DNA of 64,000 nt from Mucilaginibacter sp. Its GTDB lineage: Bacteria > Bacteroidota > Bacteroidia > Sphingobacteriales > Sphingobacteriaceae. The position numbers and the translations under genes were made by a program. Location of the stretch: NCBI GenBank assembly GCA_031292485.1, contig JARLHA010000042.1, positions 62,001 through 126,000 of the forward strand, read 5' to 3'. This document shows positions 35,857 through 43,947 of the stretch, in pieces (the stretch's first letter is position 1; the number at the start of each line of letters is the position of its first letter). The notes beneath the pieces are model-generated. The model was not told the DNA's origin. It ran no database searches and saw only the letters and a program-made list of their open reading frames with translations.

Positions 35857-36908
35857 TTTTTCATTTTGGTTAAACGGTTGAGGTCAAGTAAACGGATCGT
35901 ACTTCCCTTTTTTTCAATCAATCCTTCGTCCTTAAAGTCAGATAATGTGCGGCTAACTGTTTCGGTCGCCATACCTGCCATAGCCGCGAGGTCTTCTCTC
36001 GTGATCTTAAAACCATCTTCGTTATCATGGCCGGGTTGTTTGTGTAACCGCAAAATAGAGTCGGCAAGCCTTTTTCTAACAGAGTTATAAGCAAGTTGCA
36101 ATAACTGCTCTTCTTTTTCCCTTATATCGTTTGATAACAGCTTGATAAACTCTTTTGCAACATCAGGATACAAATTTAATAATTTGTCAAGGCTGTCCTT
36201 GGGGATCAGACAAACGGATGTATCCTCTAATGCGGTAGCTGTATCACTATATGGTTCATTGGCAAGCAGTGCCTGTATGCCCAAATAATTGTCGGATGTA
36301 AATATACCGGTCATTAATTCACGGCCATCTTCAGCTAGTTTAACGGTTTTAACCCTTCCTGTAAGCATCAGGTAGAGGCCGTTTCCCCTGTCACCCTCGT
36401 AATAGATCACCTGGTTTTTTTTAAACTGCCTTGTTTTGCGCTCGCTGATGATTTTTTTCAATTCTGCAAGCCCGTCGTTTTTGGATATAAGGCTATCCAA
36501 ACGATCAAGTGATTTACTGTAAAAGGTTTGTTGGATCTCTTTTTTCTTTAAGCGGCTTTCAATGGCATTTAGCAATTCAATGTCATCAAACGGTTTTGTG
36601 AGGTAATCGTCTGCGCCCATTTCCATGCCTTTCCTCAGGTCAACTTTTTCAGCTTTTGCTGTTAAAAATATAAAAGGTATCGCAGCTGCTTCCGGGTTTT
36701 TACTTAGCAGGTATAAAACGCCGTAACCGTCAAGTTCAGGCATCATTATATCGCACAGGATAATATCAGGCAAATGTTTTAGCGCAAGTTCAACGCCAAT
36801 TTTGCCATTATCGGCTTCAAAAACGGTAAAATCGGCCAGTTGTAAAATTTCAACAACATTTTCCCGGATATCGGTATTGTCTTCAATTACAAGTACTTTT
36901 TTCTTCAT
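35853..36908 (-). CDS. Response regulator fused to Crp/Fnr-type transcription factor
   Basis: The 351-residue protein has a receiver domain (1-120; D10, phosphoacceptor D53, T83, K105), a linker of about 30 residues, a cyclic-nucleotide-binding-like beta roll (about 150-265) and a Crp-type winged helix (about 270-345). The recognition helix TETVSRTLSDF carries E316-x-x-S319-R320, as in FNR (E209, S212, R213), which suits TGAY-N4-RTCA targets. It lacks the N-terminal Fe-S cysteines of FNR, so oxygen sensing must come from its partner kinase. The ATG overlaps the kinase stop by 4 bp. In effect FixJ input and FixK output sit in one protein. Confidence 0.92.
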   Translation of the reverse strand: MKKKVLVIEDNTDIRENVVEILQLADFTVFEADNGKIGVELALKHLPDIILCDIMMPELDGYGVLYLLSKNPEAAAIPFIFLTAKAEKVDLRKGMEMGADDYLTKPFDDIELLNAIESRLKKKEIQQTFYSKSLDRLDSLISKNDGLAELKKIISERKTRQFKKNQVIYYEGDRGNGLYLMLTGRVKTVKLAEDGRELMTGIFTSDNYLGIQALLANEPYSDTATALEDTSVCLIPKDSLDKLLNLYPDVAKEFIKLLSNDIREKEEQLLQLAYNSVRKRLADSILRLHKQPGHDNEDGFKITREDLAAMAGMATETVSRTLSDFKDEGLIEKKGSTIRLLDLNRLTKMKN

Positions 36909-38101
36909 GACATTGGAAATGATAGGGTGAATATAGTCCCATGGTTAATGCTGCTCTTAAAATCAATATGCCCATACATCAGGTTGGTATAGCGGGCTAC
37001 AATATTTAAACCCAAACCTGTACCCGGAATATTGCCGGTGTTATGTGCCCTGAAAAATGCCTCGAACAAATGTTTCTGATCATTTTCAGGTATGCCTATG
37101 CCATTATCTTTAATTATTATGGTACAGTATTGTTCGTTTATTTCGGTATTAAATTCAATAAAAGTATTTTCACCCGAATATTTTATGGCATTGCCAATGA
37201 GGTTAAATATACAATTTTTTAATAAATTAGGATCGAGAGTAACAATACTATTAATACCAGTGTGTTGGTAAATAATATTCTGGTTTTGTTTGGCAACCAT
37301 CTGCATCTCTTCTGTAATATCTTCCGATAGTTTGACAAGATCGAATCTGATGAATGCTGGTTCCACCTTTCCTGCTTCCAACTTTTCGAGCGACAAAAAA
37401 TCATTCAAAATAGTTGTAAGGTTTCCGACAGCATTTTTAATCTTTCCTACATGTTTAGTTATATGGTTGTTTTCAAAAGGCTCTGCGTATTTGTCAATTA
37501 ATGACGCCGATAGTTGTACTGCACTCAAGGGCGTTCTGAATTCATGAGAAGCCATAGAAACAAACCTGCTTTTTAACTGGCTTAATTCTTTTTCTTTTTC
37601 TAACGACTGGCTCACCTCTTCCTTTGCCCGGTGTAACTCAGTTACAGTATTTTTCAAAGATAGCGTGCGTTCTTCTACAAGTTCCTCCAGGTGGGAGGCA
37701 TAATCCTTTAGTTGTTCTTCTGCTTCCTTTTGTTTGCTAAGGTCATGAATAAAGCCGGTAAATATCTTCCGCCCGGAATACTGCACTTCGCTCACGCCCA
37801 ACCTGAACGGGAATTTGGTTCCGTCTTTACGTAATCCTGTAACTTCGCGCCCTATTCCAATAATATGGGGCACACCGGTATGCTGGTACCTACTGATATA
37901 ATTATCGTGGTTGGTACGATCAGGGGACGGCATAAGTACGGATATATTCTTTCCGATAACCTCTTCGGGCGTATAATCAAATAATTTACAGGCCGAAGGA
38001 TTAATCAGTTCAATGATTCCCCGGTCGCTTATGGTTATTATGCCGTCGATAGCGTTTTGTATTATTGCATTCAGCAAGGCCGCATTCTCCATATTGTTCA
38101 A
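36905..38101 (-). CDS. FixL-like haem-PAS oxygen-sensor histidine kinase
   Basis: The 398-residue soluble kinase has no membrane segment. PAS domain 10-125 closely resembles FixL (SVLMPSPDRTNHDNYISRY, VPHIIGIGREVTGLRKDGT). All four haem-pocket residues match Bradyrhizobium FixL with a constant offset of 135: H65 (H200, haem ligand), R71 (R206), H79 (H214) and R85 (R220, contacts bound O2). A coiled coil (125-175), HisKA with phospho-accepting H186 (ASHEFRTPL) and an HATPase domain (NLIGNAIKYSG, DNGIGIP, GTGLGLNIV) follow. In FixL, O2 binding switches the kinase off. MENAALL (three codons in) is an alternative start. An autoregulatory operator lies upstream. Confidence 0.92.
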   Translation of the reverse strand: MNNMENAALLNAIIQNAIDGIITISDRGIIELINPSACKLFDYTPEEVIGKNISVLMPSPDRTNHDNYISRYQHTGVPHIIGIGREVTGLRKDGTKFPFRLGVSEVQYSGRKIFTGFIHDLSKQKEAEEQLKDYASHLEELVEERTLSLKNTVTELHRAKEEVSQSLEKEKELSQLKSRFVSMASHEFRTPLSAVQLSASLIDKYAEPFENNHITKHVGKIKNAVGNLTTILNDFLSLEKLEAGKVEPAFIRFDLVKLSEDITEEMQMVAKQNQNIIYQHTGINSIVTLDPNLLKNCIFNLIGNAIKYSGENTFIEFNTEINEQYCTIIIKDNGIGIPENDQKHLFEAFFRAHNTGNIPGTGLGLNIVARYTNLMYGHIDFKSSINHGTIFTLSFPMS

Positions 38102-38138
38102 ATTAACACAAACTTATCTTAAGATAAAAAGGTTAATT

Positions 38139-38204
38139 TAAAGTGAAAAAATATTATTGCCGAAGGTATATTAAGAATGAATCATAAAAAGTGATATTTA
38201 TCAC
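38139..38204 (-). promoter_or_regulatory. Crp/Fnr-type operator and -7 box of the FixL-like kinase operon
   Basis: GTGAT-ATTT-ATCAC (38191-38204), identical to the hemA site, is followed by the box TCACTTTA (38146 down to 38139) at 51.5 bp from its centre. It implies autoregulation of the two-component operon. Confidence 0.68.
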
Positions 38205-38254
38205 TAATTTAAATGAGTTTGATCGTTATTGAAGTGGATTTTAAAAGGACTAAT

Positions 38255-38506
38255 TTAACTTTTATTTTCCTCTTCATCCCTTTCAACCGTGATGGTACAC
38301 TCGCCCATCAGGGCTGCTATTGTACCAATAGCCGCTAAAACAGGCGCTACTAAAACGCCAGCCACTCCAACGGTAAGCGGAAAGGACATCAATTCTTTAC
38401 CGGATTTATCGGTGATAGTTATTTTTCTGATGTTTCCTTCTGCAATGAGTTCCTTTATTTTATTCAGCAGGTTTTCCCCGTGAATTGAAAACGATTCTTT
38501 TGTCAT
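38255..38506 (-). CDS. DUF4342 family protein
   Basis: The 83-residue protein matches the DUF4342 pattern: an N-terminal helix (LLNKIKELIAEGNIRKITI), a beta strand with SGKELMSFPL, then a hydrophobic segment (TVGVAGVLVAPVLAAIGTIAALMG) and a charged tail. The domain is found beside UBA/Ts-N-like domains in other bacteria; its function is unknown. It lies upstream of the kinase on the same strand but is separated from it by the kinase operator. Confidence 0.8.
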   Translation of the reverse strand: MTKESFSIHGENLLNKIKELIAEGNIRKITITDKSGKELMSFPLTVGVAGVLVAPVLAAIGTIAALMGECTITVERDEEENKS

Positions 38507-38979
38507 GGCTGTTGTTTTGAGTATGATTGAAAGGATGCTTGATTGTTACAAAAGGCAGTTTGTTAAAACTATACGGCAACTCAAATGTTCATCGATCGTT
38601 TCTCTTTGGTAATATGGCCGGCATCGGATTGCATAAAGGGTTGCCCGCATGTTTGTCCCGAAATCAGGTGCTTAGCTTTGATATTACTTTTCTGCTTTCA
38701 GAGCTAAAAATCGTTTTGCCGATCATTAACCCGTCGTAAGCAGCCACGCTGCATCCTGAGCTTTAATTTATTCTGTTTGAATATTGACCTGTCAATAGAA
38801 AACGGCTATAGTCTCTTATGATCATATCAATATGCGTTGATCGCTGGCCGGTTTTTAGTCCTCCTTAAGGTTTTATATGGCGTTGACCTGTTCAGGCTGT
38901 TATTTTTTTACTTCATAAAATCAGGTCTAAAAAAAATGGCATGGGGGTGTTTATGGCTTCCTAGGGCTTTTTTATCTTA
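38507..38979. other. Non-coding stretch upstream of the DUF4342 gene
   Basis: About 470 bp with no credible gene. A 70-codon ORF at 38527 has no start signal, odd composition and no recognisable fold, and a short palindrome (ATTGACCTGTCAAT, 38783-38796) has the wrong spacing for the Crp/Fnr-type operator. Confidence 0.5.
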
Positions 38980-39072
38980 AATTGTCATTTTGGCAGTGTT
39001 TTTACCCTGTCAGATTACAGGCGTTTTGTCAGTAAAACGGCTGTTGTCATATTGTATGACAAAATGACAATT
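38980..39072. repeat. Nested inverted repeats built from TGTCA units
   Basis: A perfect 13-bp inverted repeat, AATTGTCATTTTG (38980-38992) and CAAAATGACAATT (39060-39072), flanks two TGTCAG direct repeats and a perfect 8-3-8 palindrome (39044-39062, TTGTCATA-TTG-TATGACAA). It looks like a multi-site binding region, for example an upstream activator array. It lies about 490 bp before the 26-codon ORF. Confidence 0.6.
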
Positions 39073-39421
39073 ATTTTTTATTTTGACCTAAGAGGGGCAT
39101 GGGGGTTGAAAAATCAGGATGTTTATTTTCAAAAACGGCCAATTGGATATGTATTTTTTGTCGCGGCAAAAATTACCGAAACTCAAATTTTTCAATTTTG
39201 CATTTCAATGGATAAAATCTCAATTAGGAGGATTTTTCCGATAAATTATTCTGAATTTTATGATTTTGAAACAATAATTGAGTCATAAAGCCTTCTTTTT
39301 TCGCCTTAACTCAAAAAAAATCAGTAAAAACCCCCAAAAAAGCCATTTTAAATTTAGAAAATCAAAAATAAATAAATTTCATTTTCAGCGTATTTGCGCA
39401 CTTTCTCTTCCCCAAAATGAA
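39073..39421. other. AT-rich non-coding stretch
   Basis: No supported gene. A 78-codon ORF starting at 39052 overlaps the inverted repeat and has a composition (F, I, K, N, Y-rich) expected from AT-rich non-coding DNA. Confidence 0.5.
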
Positions 39422-39437
39422 TGGCACATTTTTAGTA
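39422..39437 (+). promoter_or_regulatory. Possible sigma-54-type promoter
   Basis: TGGCACATTTTTAGTA has the -24 TGGCAC block and a ten-base gap to a -12 dinucleotide GT instead of GC, so it is only a partial match. The inverted-repeat array at 38980-39072, about 350-440 bp upstream, would suit an activator site. Confidence 0.3.
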
Positions 39438-39565
39438 CATATTGATCCAAAGGATAAAAGCGCCCTTTAAGTTTTTAACATTAAGGTTTTGAAATGCGAA
39501 AGCTTAAAGAGGGTAATATCCCGATAAATAATTAATAAAATATTTTAAAATTTAAATCTTTAGTC

Positions 39566-39646
39566 ATGTTAGTTGTATTAGAAGTTGCTGCATTAGTTGC
39601 TATCATTGTATTGCCATTATTTGCACCACAAAGAAGCGTTAAATAA
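39566..39646 (+). CDS. Small hydrophobic protein of 26 residues
   Basis: ATG 39566 opens an 26-codon ORF whose product begins MLVVLEVAALVAIIVLPLF and ends in a short basic tail (PQRSVK). This is one membrane helix with a positive C-terminal end. It is followed 31 bp later by a strong terminator and preceded by a long regulatory-looking region, so the gene seems to be transcribed alone. It is too short for homology by eye; function unknown. Confidence 0.55.
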   Translation: MLVVLEVAALVAIIVLPLFAPQRSVK

Positions 39647-39677
39647 TTGTTCAACTACAATTAGTTAGGAAATACAC

Positions 39678-39710
39678 TGGGCTGGTCTTTTTGATCAGCC
39701 CATTTTTTTT
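39678..39710 (+). terminator. Rho-independent terminator
   Basis: A ten-pair stem (TGGGCTGGTC with GATCAGCCCA, one G-T pair), 5-nt loop and eight T, just downstream of the 26-codon ORF. Confidence 0.9.
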
Positions 39711-39929
39711 GAAATTTTCAAAACCGGCCCTGAACTTCTCCCCAGATCGGTATAAACAGCGGTTTTATCAGATTACCAGCCTTACACCTATTATATAAAT
39801 ACAATCCTCTTAAAAAATAAGTCGTGTTTATATGCGGTTAAGTTAAATTTTAACAAATTTTAACATTTAAACAGGTTATTTCAGTAGCAAAAAAATGATC
39901 GGGTGCTTAAGTTTGCAATCCAAAATAAA

Positions 39930-40994
39930 ATGGATCTAATGGAAGATATAAATAGTAACGGCGGGCATCTTTCAACTGATGCATTGCCAGGCAGTTCGTC
40001 CTATTCAACAGATATAAGGGCCATTAACGAGATGATACAGCGCGAGAGCGCCTTTGTAGATCTTTTAAAAATGGAGATGGATAAAGTGATTGTGGGCCAG
40101 AAGTATATGGTAGAGCGTTTGCTGATCGGTTTATTGGCCGACGGGCATATCCTTTTGGAAGGTGTGCCTGGTTTGGCGAAAACATTGGCTATCAATACAC
40201 TGTCAAAAGCCATCCAGGCTGATTTTAGCCGCATTCAGTTTACACCTGATTTGTTACCTGCCGATTTGGTTGGGACGATGATCTACAACCAGAAAAAGGA
40301 AGAATTCATTGTGCGCAAAGGGCCTATATTTTCGAATTTTGTGCTGGCTGACGAAATAAACCGTGCACCGGCAAAGGTGCAAAGTGCATTGCTTGAAGCG
40401 ATGCAGGAACGACAGGTTACAATTGGTGACAATACTTTTGCGTTGCCCAATCCTTTCCTTGTGCTTGCTACGCAAAACCCGATAGAACAGGAAGGTACCT
40501 ATCCGCTTCCCGAAGCGCAGGTAGATCGTTTTATGCTGAAAGTGGTGATCGGTTACCCCAATAAGGAGGATGAGAAGCTGATCATAAGGGCTAACGTAAA
40601 CCCGCAGGGTATGCTGAAGCCTAAACCTGTTGTTCACCCTGACGAAATTGTGAGGGCGCGAAAAGTGGTAAGGGAAGTTTATATGGATGAGAAAATTGAG
40701 CAATATATAATTGATATCGTTTTTGCAACCCGTTATCCTGAGCAATATAAGTTAGCGAATTATAAAAACCTCATCAGTTTTGGCGCGTCGCCAAGGGCAA
40801 GTATCAACCTGGCGCTTGCAGCCAAGGCCTATGCCTTTATTAAACGCAGGGGCTATGTAATACCTGAAGACGTACGGGCAATTTGCCATGACGTGCTGCG
40901 GCACCGTATTGGCCTTACCTATGAGGCTGAAGCTGAAAATATGACCACTGAAAATATTATTACGGGGATTTTGAACGCGGTAATTGTACCGTGA
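39930..40994 (+). CDS. moxR: MoxR-family AAA+ ATPase
   Basis: The ~354-residue ATPase has Walker A GVPGLAKTLA (GxPGxxKT), Walker B VLADEINR, sensor ATQNP and the MoxR-typical LPEAQVDRFMLK. GTG 39903 also opens the frame, but ATG 39930 is taken as start. MoxR proteins act as chaperones for metal or cofactor insertion with von Willebrand partners; here the DUF58 and batA-E genes follow on the same strand. A heptamer-repeat spacer separates it from the next gene. Confidence 0.9.
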   Translation: MDLMEDINSNGGHLSTDALPGSSSYSTDIRAINEMIQRESAFVDLLKMEMDKVIVGQKYMVERLLIGLLADGHILLEGVPGLAKTLAINTLSKAIQADFSRIQFTPDLLPADLVGTMIYNQKKEEFIVRKGPIFSNFVLADEINRAPAKVQSALLEAMQERQVTIGDNTFALPNPFLVLATQNPIEQEGTYPLPEAQVDRFMLKVVIGYPNKEDEKLIIRANVNPQGMLKPKPVVHPDEIVRARKVVREVYMDEKIEQYIIDIVFATRYPEQYKLANYKNLISFGASPRASINLALAAKAYAFIKRRGYVIPEDVRAICHDVLRHRIGLTYEAEAENMTTENIITGILNAVIVP

Positions 40995-41006
40995 TAGTTG
41001 ATTTGA

Positions 41007-41090
41007 GATGTGAGATATGAGATTTGAGACAGAAAAGTTAGTTGCTTCTTAATCTCATATCTCATATCTCGAGTCTCAAATCTCACATCT
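41007..41090. repeat. Heptamer-repeat inverted repeat in the bat operon
   Basis: The 105-bp gap between moxR and the DUF58 gene consists largely of 7-mer units (TGAGATN) in two arms that are reverse complements: AGATGTGAGAT...TTGAGAC (41007-41030) and GTCTCAAATCTCACATCT (41073-41090), the left arm with one extra unit. It can form a long hairpin in the mRNA without a T-run. Confidence 0.75.
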
Positions 41091-41099
41091 AAAAATAGC

Positions 41100-41981
41100 A
41101 TGGCAAGAGACACCAAAGAACTGCTGAAAAAAGTAAGGAAGATCGAAATAAAAACCAGGGGGATGAGTAACCACATCTTTTCCGGCGAATACCACTCGGC
41201 CTTTAAGGGCAGGGGTATGGCTTTTAGCGAGGTGCGGGAATATCAGGTAGGAGACGAGATACGGACGATAGACTGGAATGTTACCGCCCGTTTTAATCAC
41301 CCTTATGTTAAAGTTTTTGATGAAGAGCGTGAGCTTACTGTAATGCTGCTGATGGACGTAAGCGCTTCGGAAAACTTTGGTACCATCACCCAGCAAAAAC
41401 AAGACCTTGCAACCGAGATATGTGCTGTTCTGGCTTTTTCTGCTATACAAAACAATGACAAGGTTGGGGTGATCTTTTTTAGTGACAAAATAGAAAAGTT
41501 TATTCCGCCCAAAAAGGGCCGCAGCCATATTTTGATGATCATAAGGGAATTGATTGACTTTAAACCCGAAAATAAAGGCACCAATGTAGCTGAGGCTTTA
41601 AAATATTTTACCAGTGCAATAAAAAAGAAGTGCACCGCCTTTATTATTTCGGACTTTATGAGCCCTGATTTTGAAGCTGAACTTAAAATTGCCAACAAAA
41701 AGCACGATATTATTGCATTAAGGCTTTTTGACAAGCATGAAGAGGAATTCCCTGACCTGGGGCTGATCCCTGTAAAAGACGAAGAGACGGATGAAATATT
41801 TTGGGTGAATACCGGTGATAAAAAAGTGAGGGACGCTTTTAAAATTGATGCACTAAAAAGAAATGCCCGGCTGAAAGAAGTTTTCAGCCACTCGGGCGTG
41901 GATGCAACAGATATTGGCACACACGAATCCTACGTAAAACCATTAATGACATTATTTAAAAAACGGGAAAGAAGAAGGTGA
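41100..41981 (+). CDS. DUF58 domain protein of the bat cluster
   Basis: The 293-residue cytosolic protein has the DUF58 core GRGMAFSEVREYQVGDEIR..IDWNVTAR followed by a vWA-like domain (VMLLMDVSASEN, i.e. a D-x-S-x-S MIDAS start). Its usual partner is the adjacent MoxR ATPase. It overlaps the next frame's possible GTG start, so it is translationally coupled to the DUF4381-like gene. Confidence 0.9.
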   Translation: MARDTKELLKKVRKIEIKTRGMSNHIFSGEYHSAFKGRGMAFSEVREYQVGDEIRTIDWNVTARFNHPYVKVFDEERELTVMLLMDVSASENFGTITQQKQDLATEICAVLAFSAIQNNDKVGVIFFSDKIEKFIPPKKGRSHILMIIRELIDFKPENKGTNVAEALKYFTSAIKKKCTAFIISDFMSPDFEAELKIANKKHDIIALRLFDKHEEEFPDLGLIPVKDEETDEIFWVNTGDKKVRDAFKIDALKRNARLKEVFSHSGVDATDIGTHESYVKPLMTLFKKRERRR

Positions 41982-41986
41982 TAAAT

Positions 41987-42955
41987 ATGAATAACCGGTT
42001 TTTAAACTATATCCTGGCTTTATTAGTTTTAACTTGTTTAAGTTATAGAGTCCAGGCGCAAAATATACAGGCGGAGGCTAAATTACAGCAATACACGATA
42101 AGAATAGGCGATCAAACCAAATTATTCCTGAGTGTACACCAGCCTGCCAAAGAACATGTAAATTTTCCGAAGCTTACCGATACTATTATAAGTAAAATAC
42201 AGGTAGTAAGTATTAATAAGCCGGATACGACTTATGACCAGAATGATCATAGGTCATTAACGGTAACACAAAGCTACACCATTACCAGTTTTGATGCCGG
42301 AACGTATACTATTCCATCATTTTCAATTGGAACAGCTGGCGGCGTTTTAAAAACCAATACGCTAACCCTGCAGGTTGAAACGGTTAAAGTTGATACTACC
42401 AAAGCAATTTATGATATCAAACAGCCGATATCCGTTAGCTATACTTTTTTGGATTGGTTGAAGGATAACTGGTATTGGGTTGTGTTGCCGTTGCTCGCGA
42501 TAGCGCTGATCATCGGCCTGATTTGGTATTTGCGTAAAAGGCCAAAAGCTGAACCAGTGGTGCAGGTATCAAAGCCGGCAATACCTCCGCATGTAATTGC
42601 ATTAAATCAGTTAAAAGAACTGAAGGGCAAAAAATTGTGGCAGCAGGAGGAAGTTAAACAGTATCATATTGAACTAAGCGACATCATTCGTGAATATCTT
42701 GAAAAAAGATATGCTATAAAAACCCACGAAAAAACTACCGATGAAATATTTGCCGGTTTAAAACGCATAGTTATTACGGACGAGAACAAAGGAAAATTAA
42801 AACAAATATTGGTATTGGCCGATTTGGTGAAATTTGCAAAGGAAAAACCATTACCTGCCGAAAATGAGGAAAGCCTGGAGATTGCGATAGACTTTGTTGT
42901 GGCAACCAAACAGCCCGAAAAACCAGCAATGGAGGGAGGGAGCGCCAATGTTTAG
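41987..42955 (+). CDS. DUF4381-like membrane protein of the bat cluster
   Basis: About 322 residues. ATG 41987 is preferred to GTG 41978, which overlaps the previous stop, because it starts a clean signal peptide (NRFLNYILALLVLTCLSYRVQAQ). A beta-rich periplasmic domain (25-150) is followed by a membrane helix (WYWVVLPLLAIALIIGLIWYL, near 165-187) and a cytosolic helical domain (QLKELKGKKLWQQEEVKQYHIELSDIIREYLEKRY) seen in DUF4381 proteins. Its stop overlaps the next ATG by 8 bp. Confidence 0.82.
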   Translation: MNNRFLNYILALLVLTCLSYRVQAQNIQAEAKLQQYTIRIGDQTKLFLSVHQPAKEHVNFPKLTDTIISKIQVVSINKPDTTYDQNDHRSLTVTQSYTITSFDAGTYTIPSFSIGTAGGVLKTNTLTLQVETVKVDTTKAIYDIKQPISVSYTFLDWLKDNWYWVVLPLLAIALIIGLIWYLRKRPKAEPVVQVSKPAIPPHVIALNQLKELKGKKLWQQEEVKQYHIELSDIIREYLEKRYAIKTHEKTTDEIFAGLKRIVITDENKGKLKQILVLADLVKFAKEKPLPAENEESLEIAIDFVVATKQPEKPAMEGGSANV

Positions 42956-43946
42956 CGGAATCGAATTTGCCCATCCGGGATTTTTCTGGCTTTTTGTTAT
43001 CATTCCTGCAATGGTTGGCTGGTATATTTGGCGCGAGCAAAAATTGTACGGGAGCTTAAGCGTGTCAGCAGTAAAGGGGTTTGCTTTGCCTGTAAAAAGC
43101 AAACTGCCAAAGTTCCGGCATTTGAGCATTATATTACGGTCGCTTGCCATTGCTGCGCTGATAGTGGCGTTAGCCAGGCCGCAATCTTCATTAAGCTGGC
43201 AAAATTCTACTACTGAGGGGATTGATATTATGATCGCATCGGATATTTCGGGAAGTATGCTTGCCGAAGATTTTCAGCCTAACCGGTTGGAAGCCGGAAA
43301 GAATATCGCCATCGATTTTATCAAAAATCGCCCCGACGACCGTATCGGCCTGGTTATTTTTAGCGGTGAAAGCTTTACACAATGCCCCTTAACTATTGAT
43401 CATGATGTTTTAATAAATCTCTATGCTGATGTTAAGTACGGAATGATAGATGACGGCACCGCAATAGGTATGGGCCTGGCAACGGCCGTAAATCGTTTAA
43501 AGGAAAGTGAGGCTAAAAGTAAAATGATCATCTTGCTTACTGATGGTTCAAATAACATGGGCTCTATTCCCCCGCTTACAGCCGCCGAAATTGCGAAAGA
43601 TTTTGGAATAAGGGTTTATACCGTGGGGATTGGAACACATGGCTTTGCGCCGTATCCGGTACAAACACCTTTTGGCGTACAATACCAAAAGATTCCGGTT
43701 GATGTGGATGAAGGCACACTTACAAAGATCGCTAATACTACCGGTGGCAAATATTTCAGGGCAACTGATAACCAGACTTTGAAAAATATTTATGACCAGA
43801 TAGATAAATTGGAAAAAGCGAAAATTGATGTCACCCAGTTTCATAAAAAAACTGAGCTGTTTTTACCTTTTGCGTTGATTGCCCTGTTTTTATTGTCGTT
43901 GGAATTTATTTTAAAGAATACATGGCTGAGGGGGGCTTTAACATAA
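42948..43946 (+). CDS. batA: von Willebrand A membrane protein BatA
   Basis: About 332 residues, read from ATG 42948 because a rare strong Shine-Dalgarno-like GGAGGGAGGG lies at 42931-42940 and the product then begins with the family N-terminus MFSGIEFAHPGFFWL. Two N-terminal helices, a vWA domain with MIDAS DISGSM (near 95), and a C-terminal helix (FLPFALIALFLLSLEFIL) are seen. BatA acts with MoxR and other Bat proteins in envelope stress or aerotolerance in Bacteroides. Confidence 0.92.
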   Translation: MFSGIEFAHPGFFWLFVIIPAMVGWYIWREQKLYGSLSVSAVKGFALPVKSKLPKFRHLSIILRSLAIAALIVALARPQSSLSWQNSTTEGIDIMIASDISGSMLAEDFQPNRLEAGKNIAIDFIKNRPDDRIGLVIFSGESFTQCPLTIDHDVLINLYADVKYGMIDDGTAIGMGLATAVNRLKESEAKSKMIILLTDGSNNMGSIPPLTAAEIAKDFGIRVYTVGIGTHGFAPYPVQTPFGVQYQKIPVDVDEGTLTKIANTTGGKYFRATDNQTLKNIYDQIDKLEKAKIDVTQFHKKTELFLPFALIALFLLSLEFILKNTWLRGALT

Positions 43947-43947
43947 G

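Noticed and set aside
35853..36908. Regulator as a classical Fe-S FNR
   Set aside because: There is no N-terminal cysteine cluster; a receiver domain occupies the N-terminus instead.
38527..38739. 70-codon ORF in the gap after the DUF4342 gene
   Set aside because: No start signal, no recognisable domain, and composition unlike neighbouring genes.
38783..38796. Palindrome ATTGACCTGTCAAT as an extra Crp/Fnr operator
   Set aside because: The half-sites are two bases closer than in all other sites, and no gene follows at the proper distance.
39052..39288. 78-codon ORF with hydrophobic composition
   Set aside because: It starts inside the inverted-repeat array and is rich in residues encoded by AT-rich random sequence; no supporting context.
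41007..41090. Repeats considered as a CRISPR array
   Set aside because: Units are only 7 bp, contiguous and without spacers.
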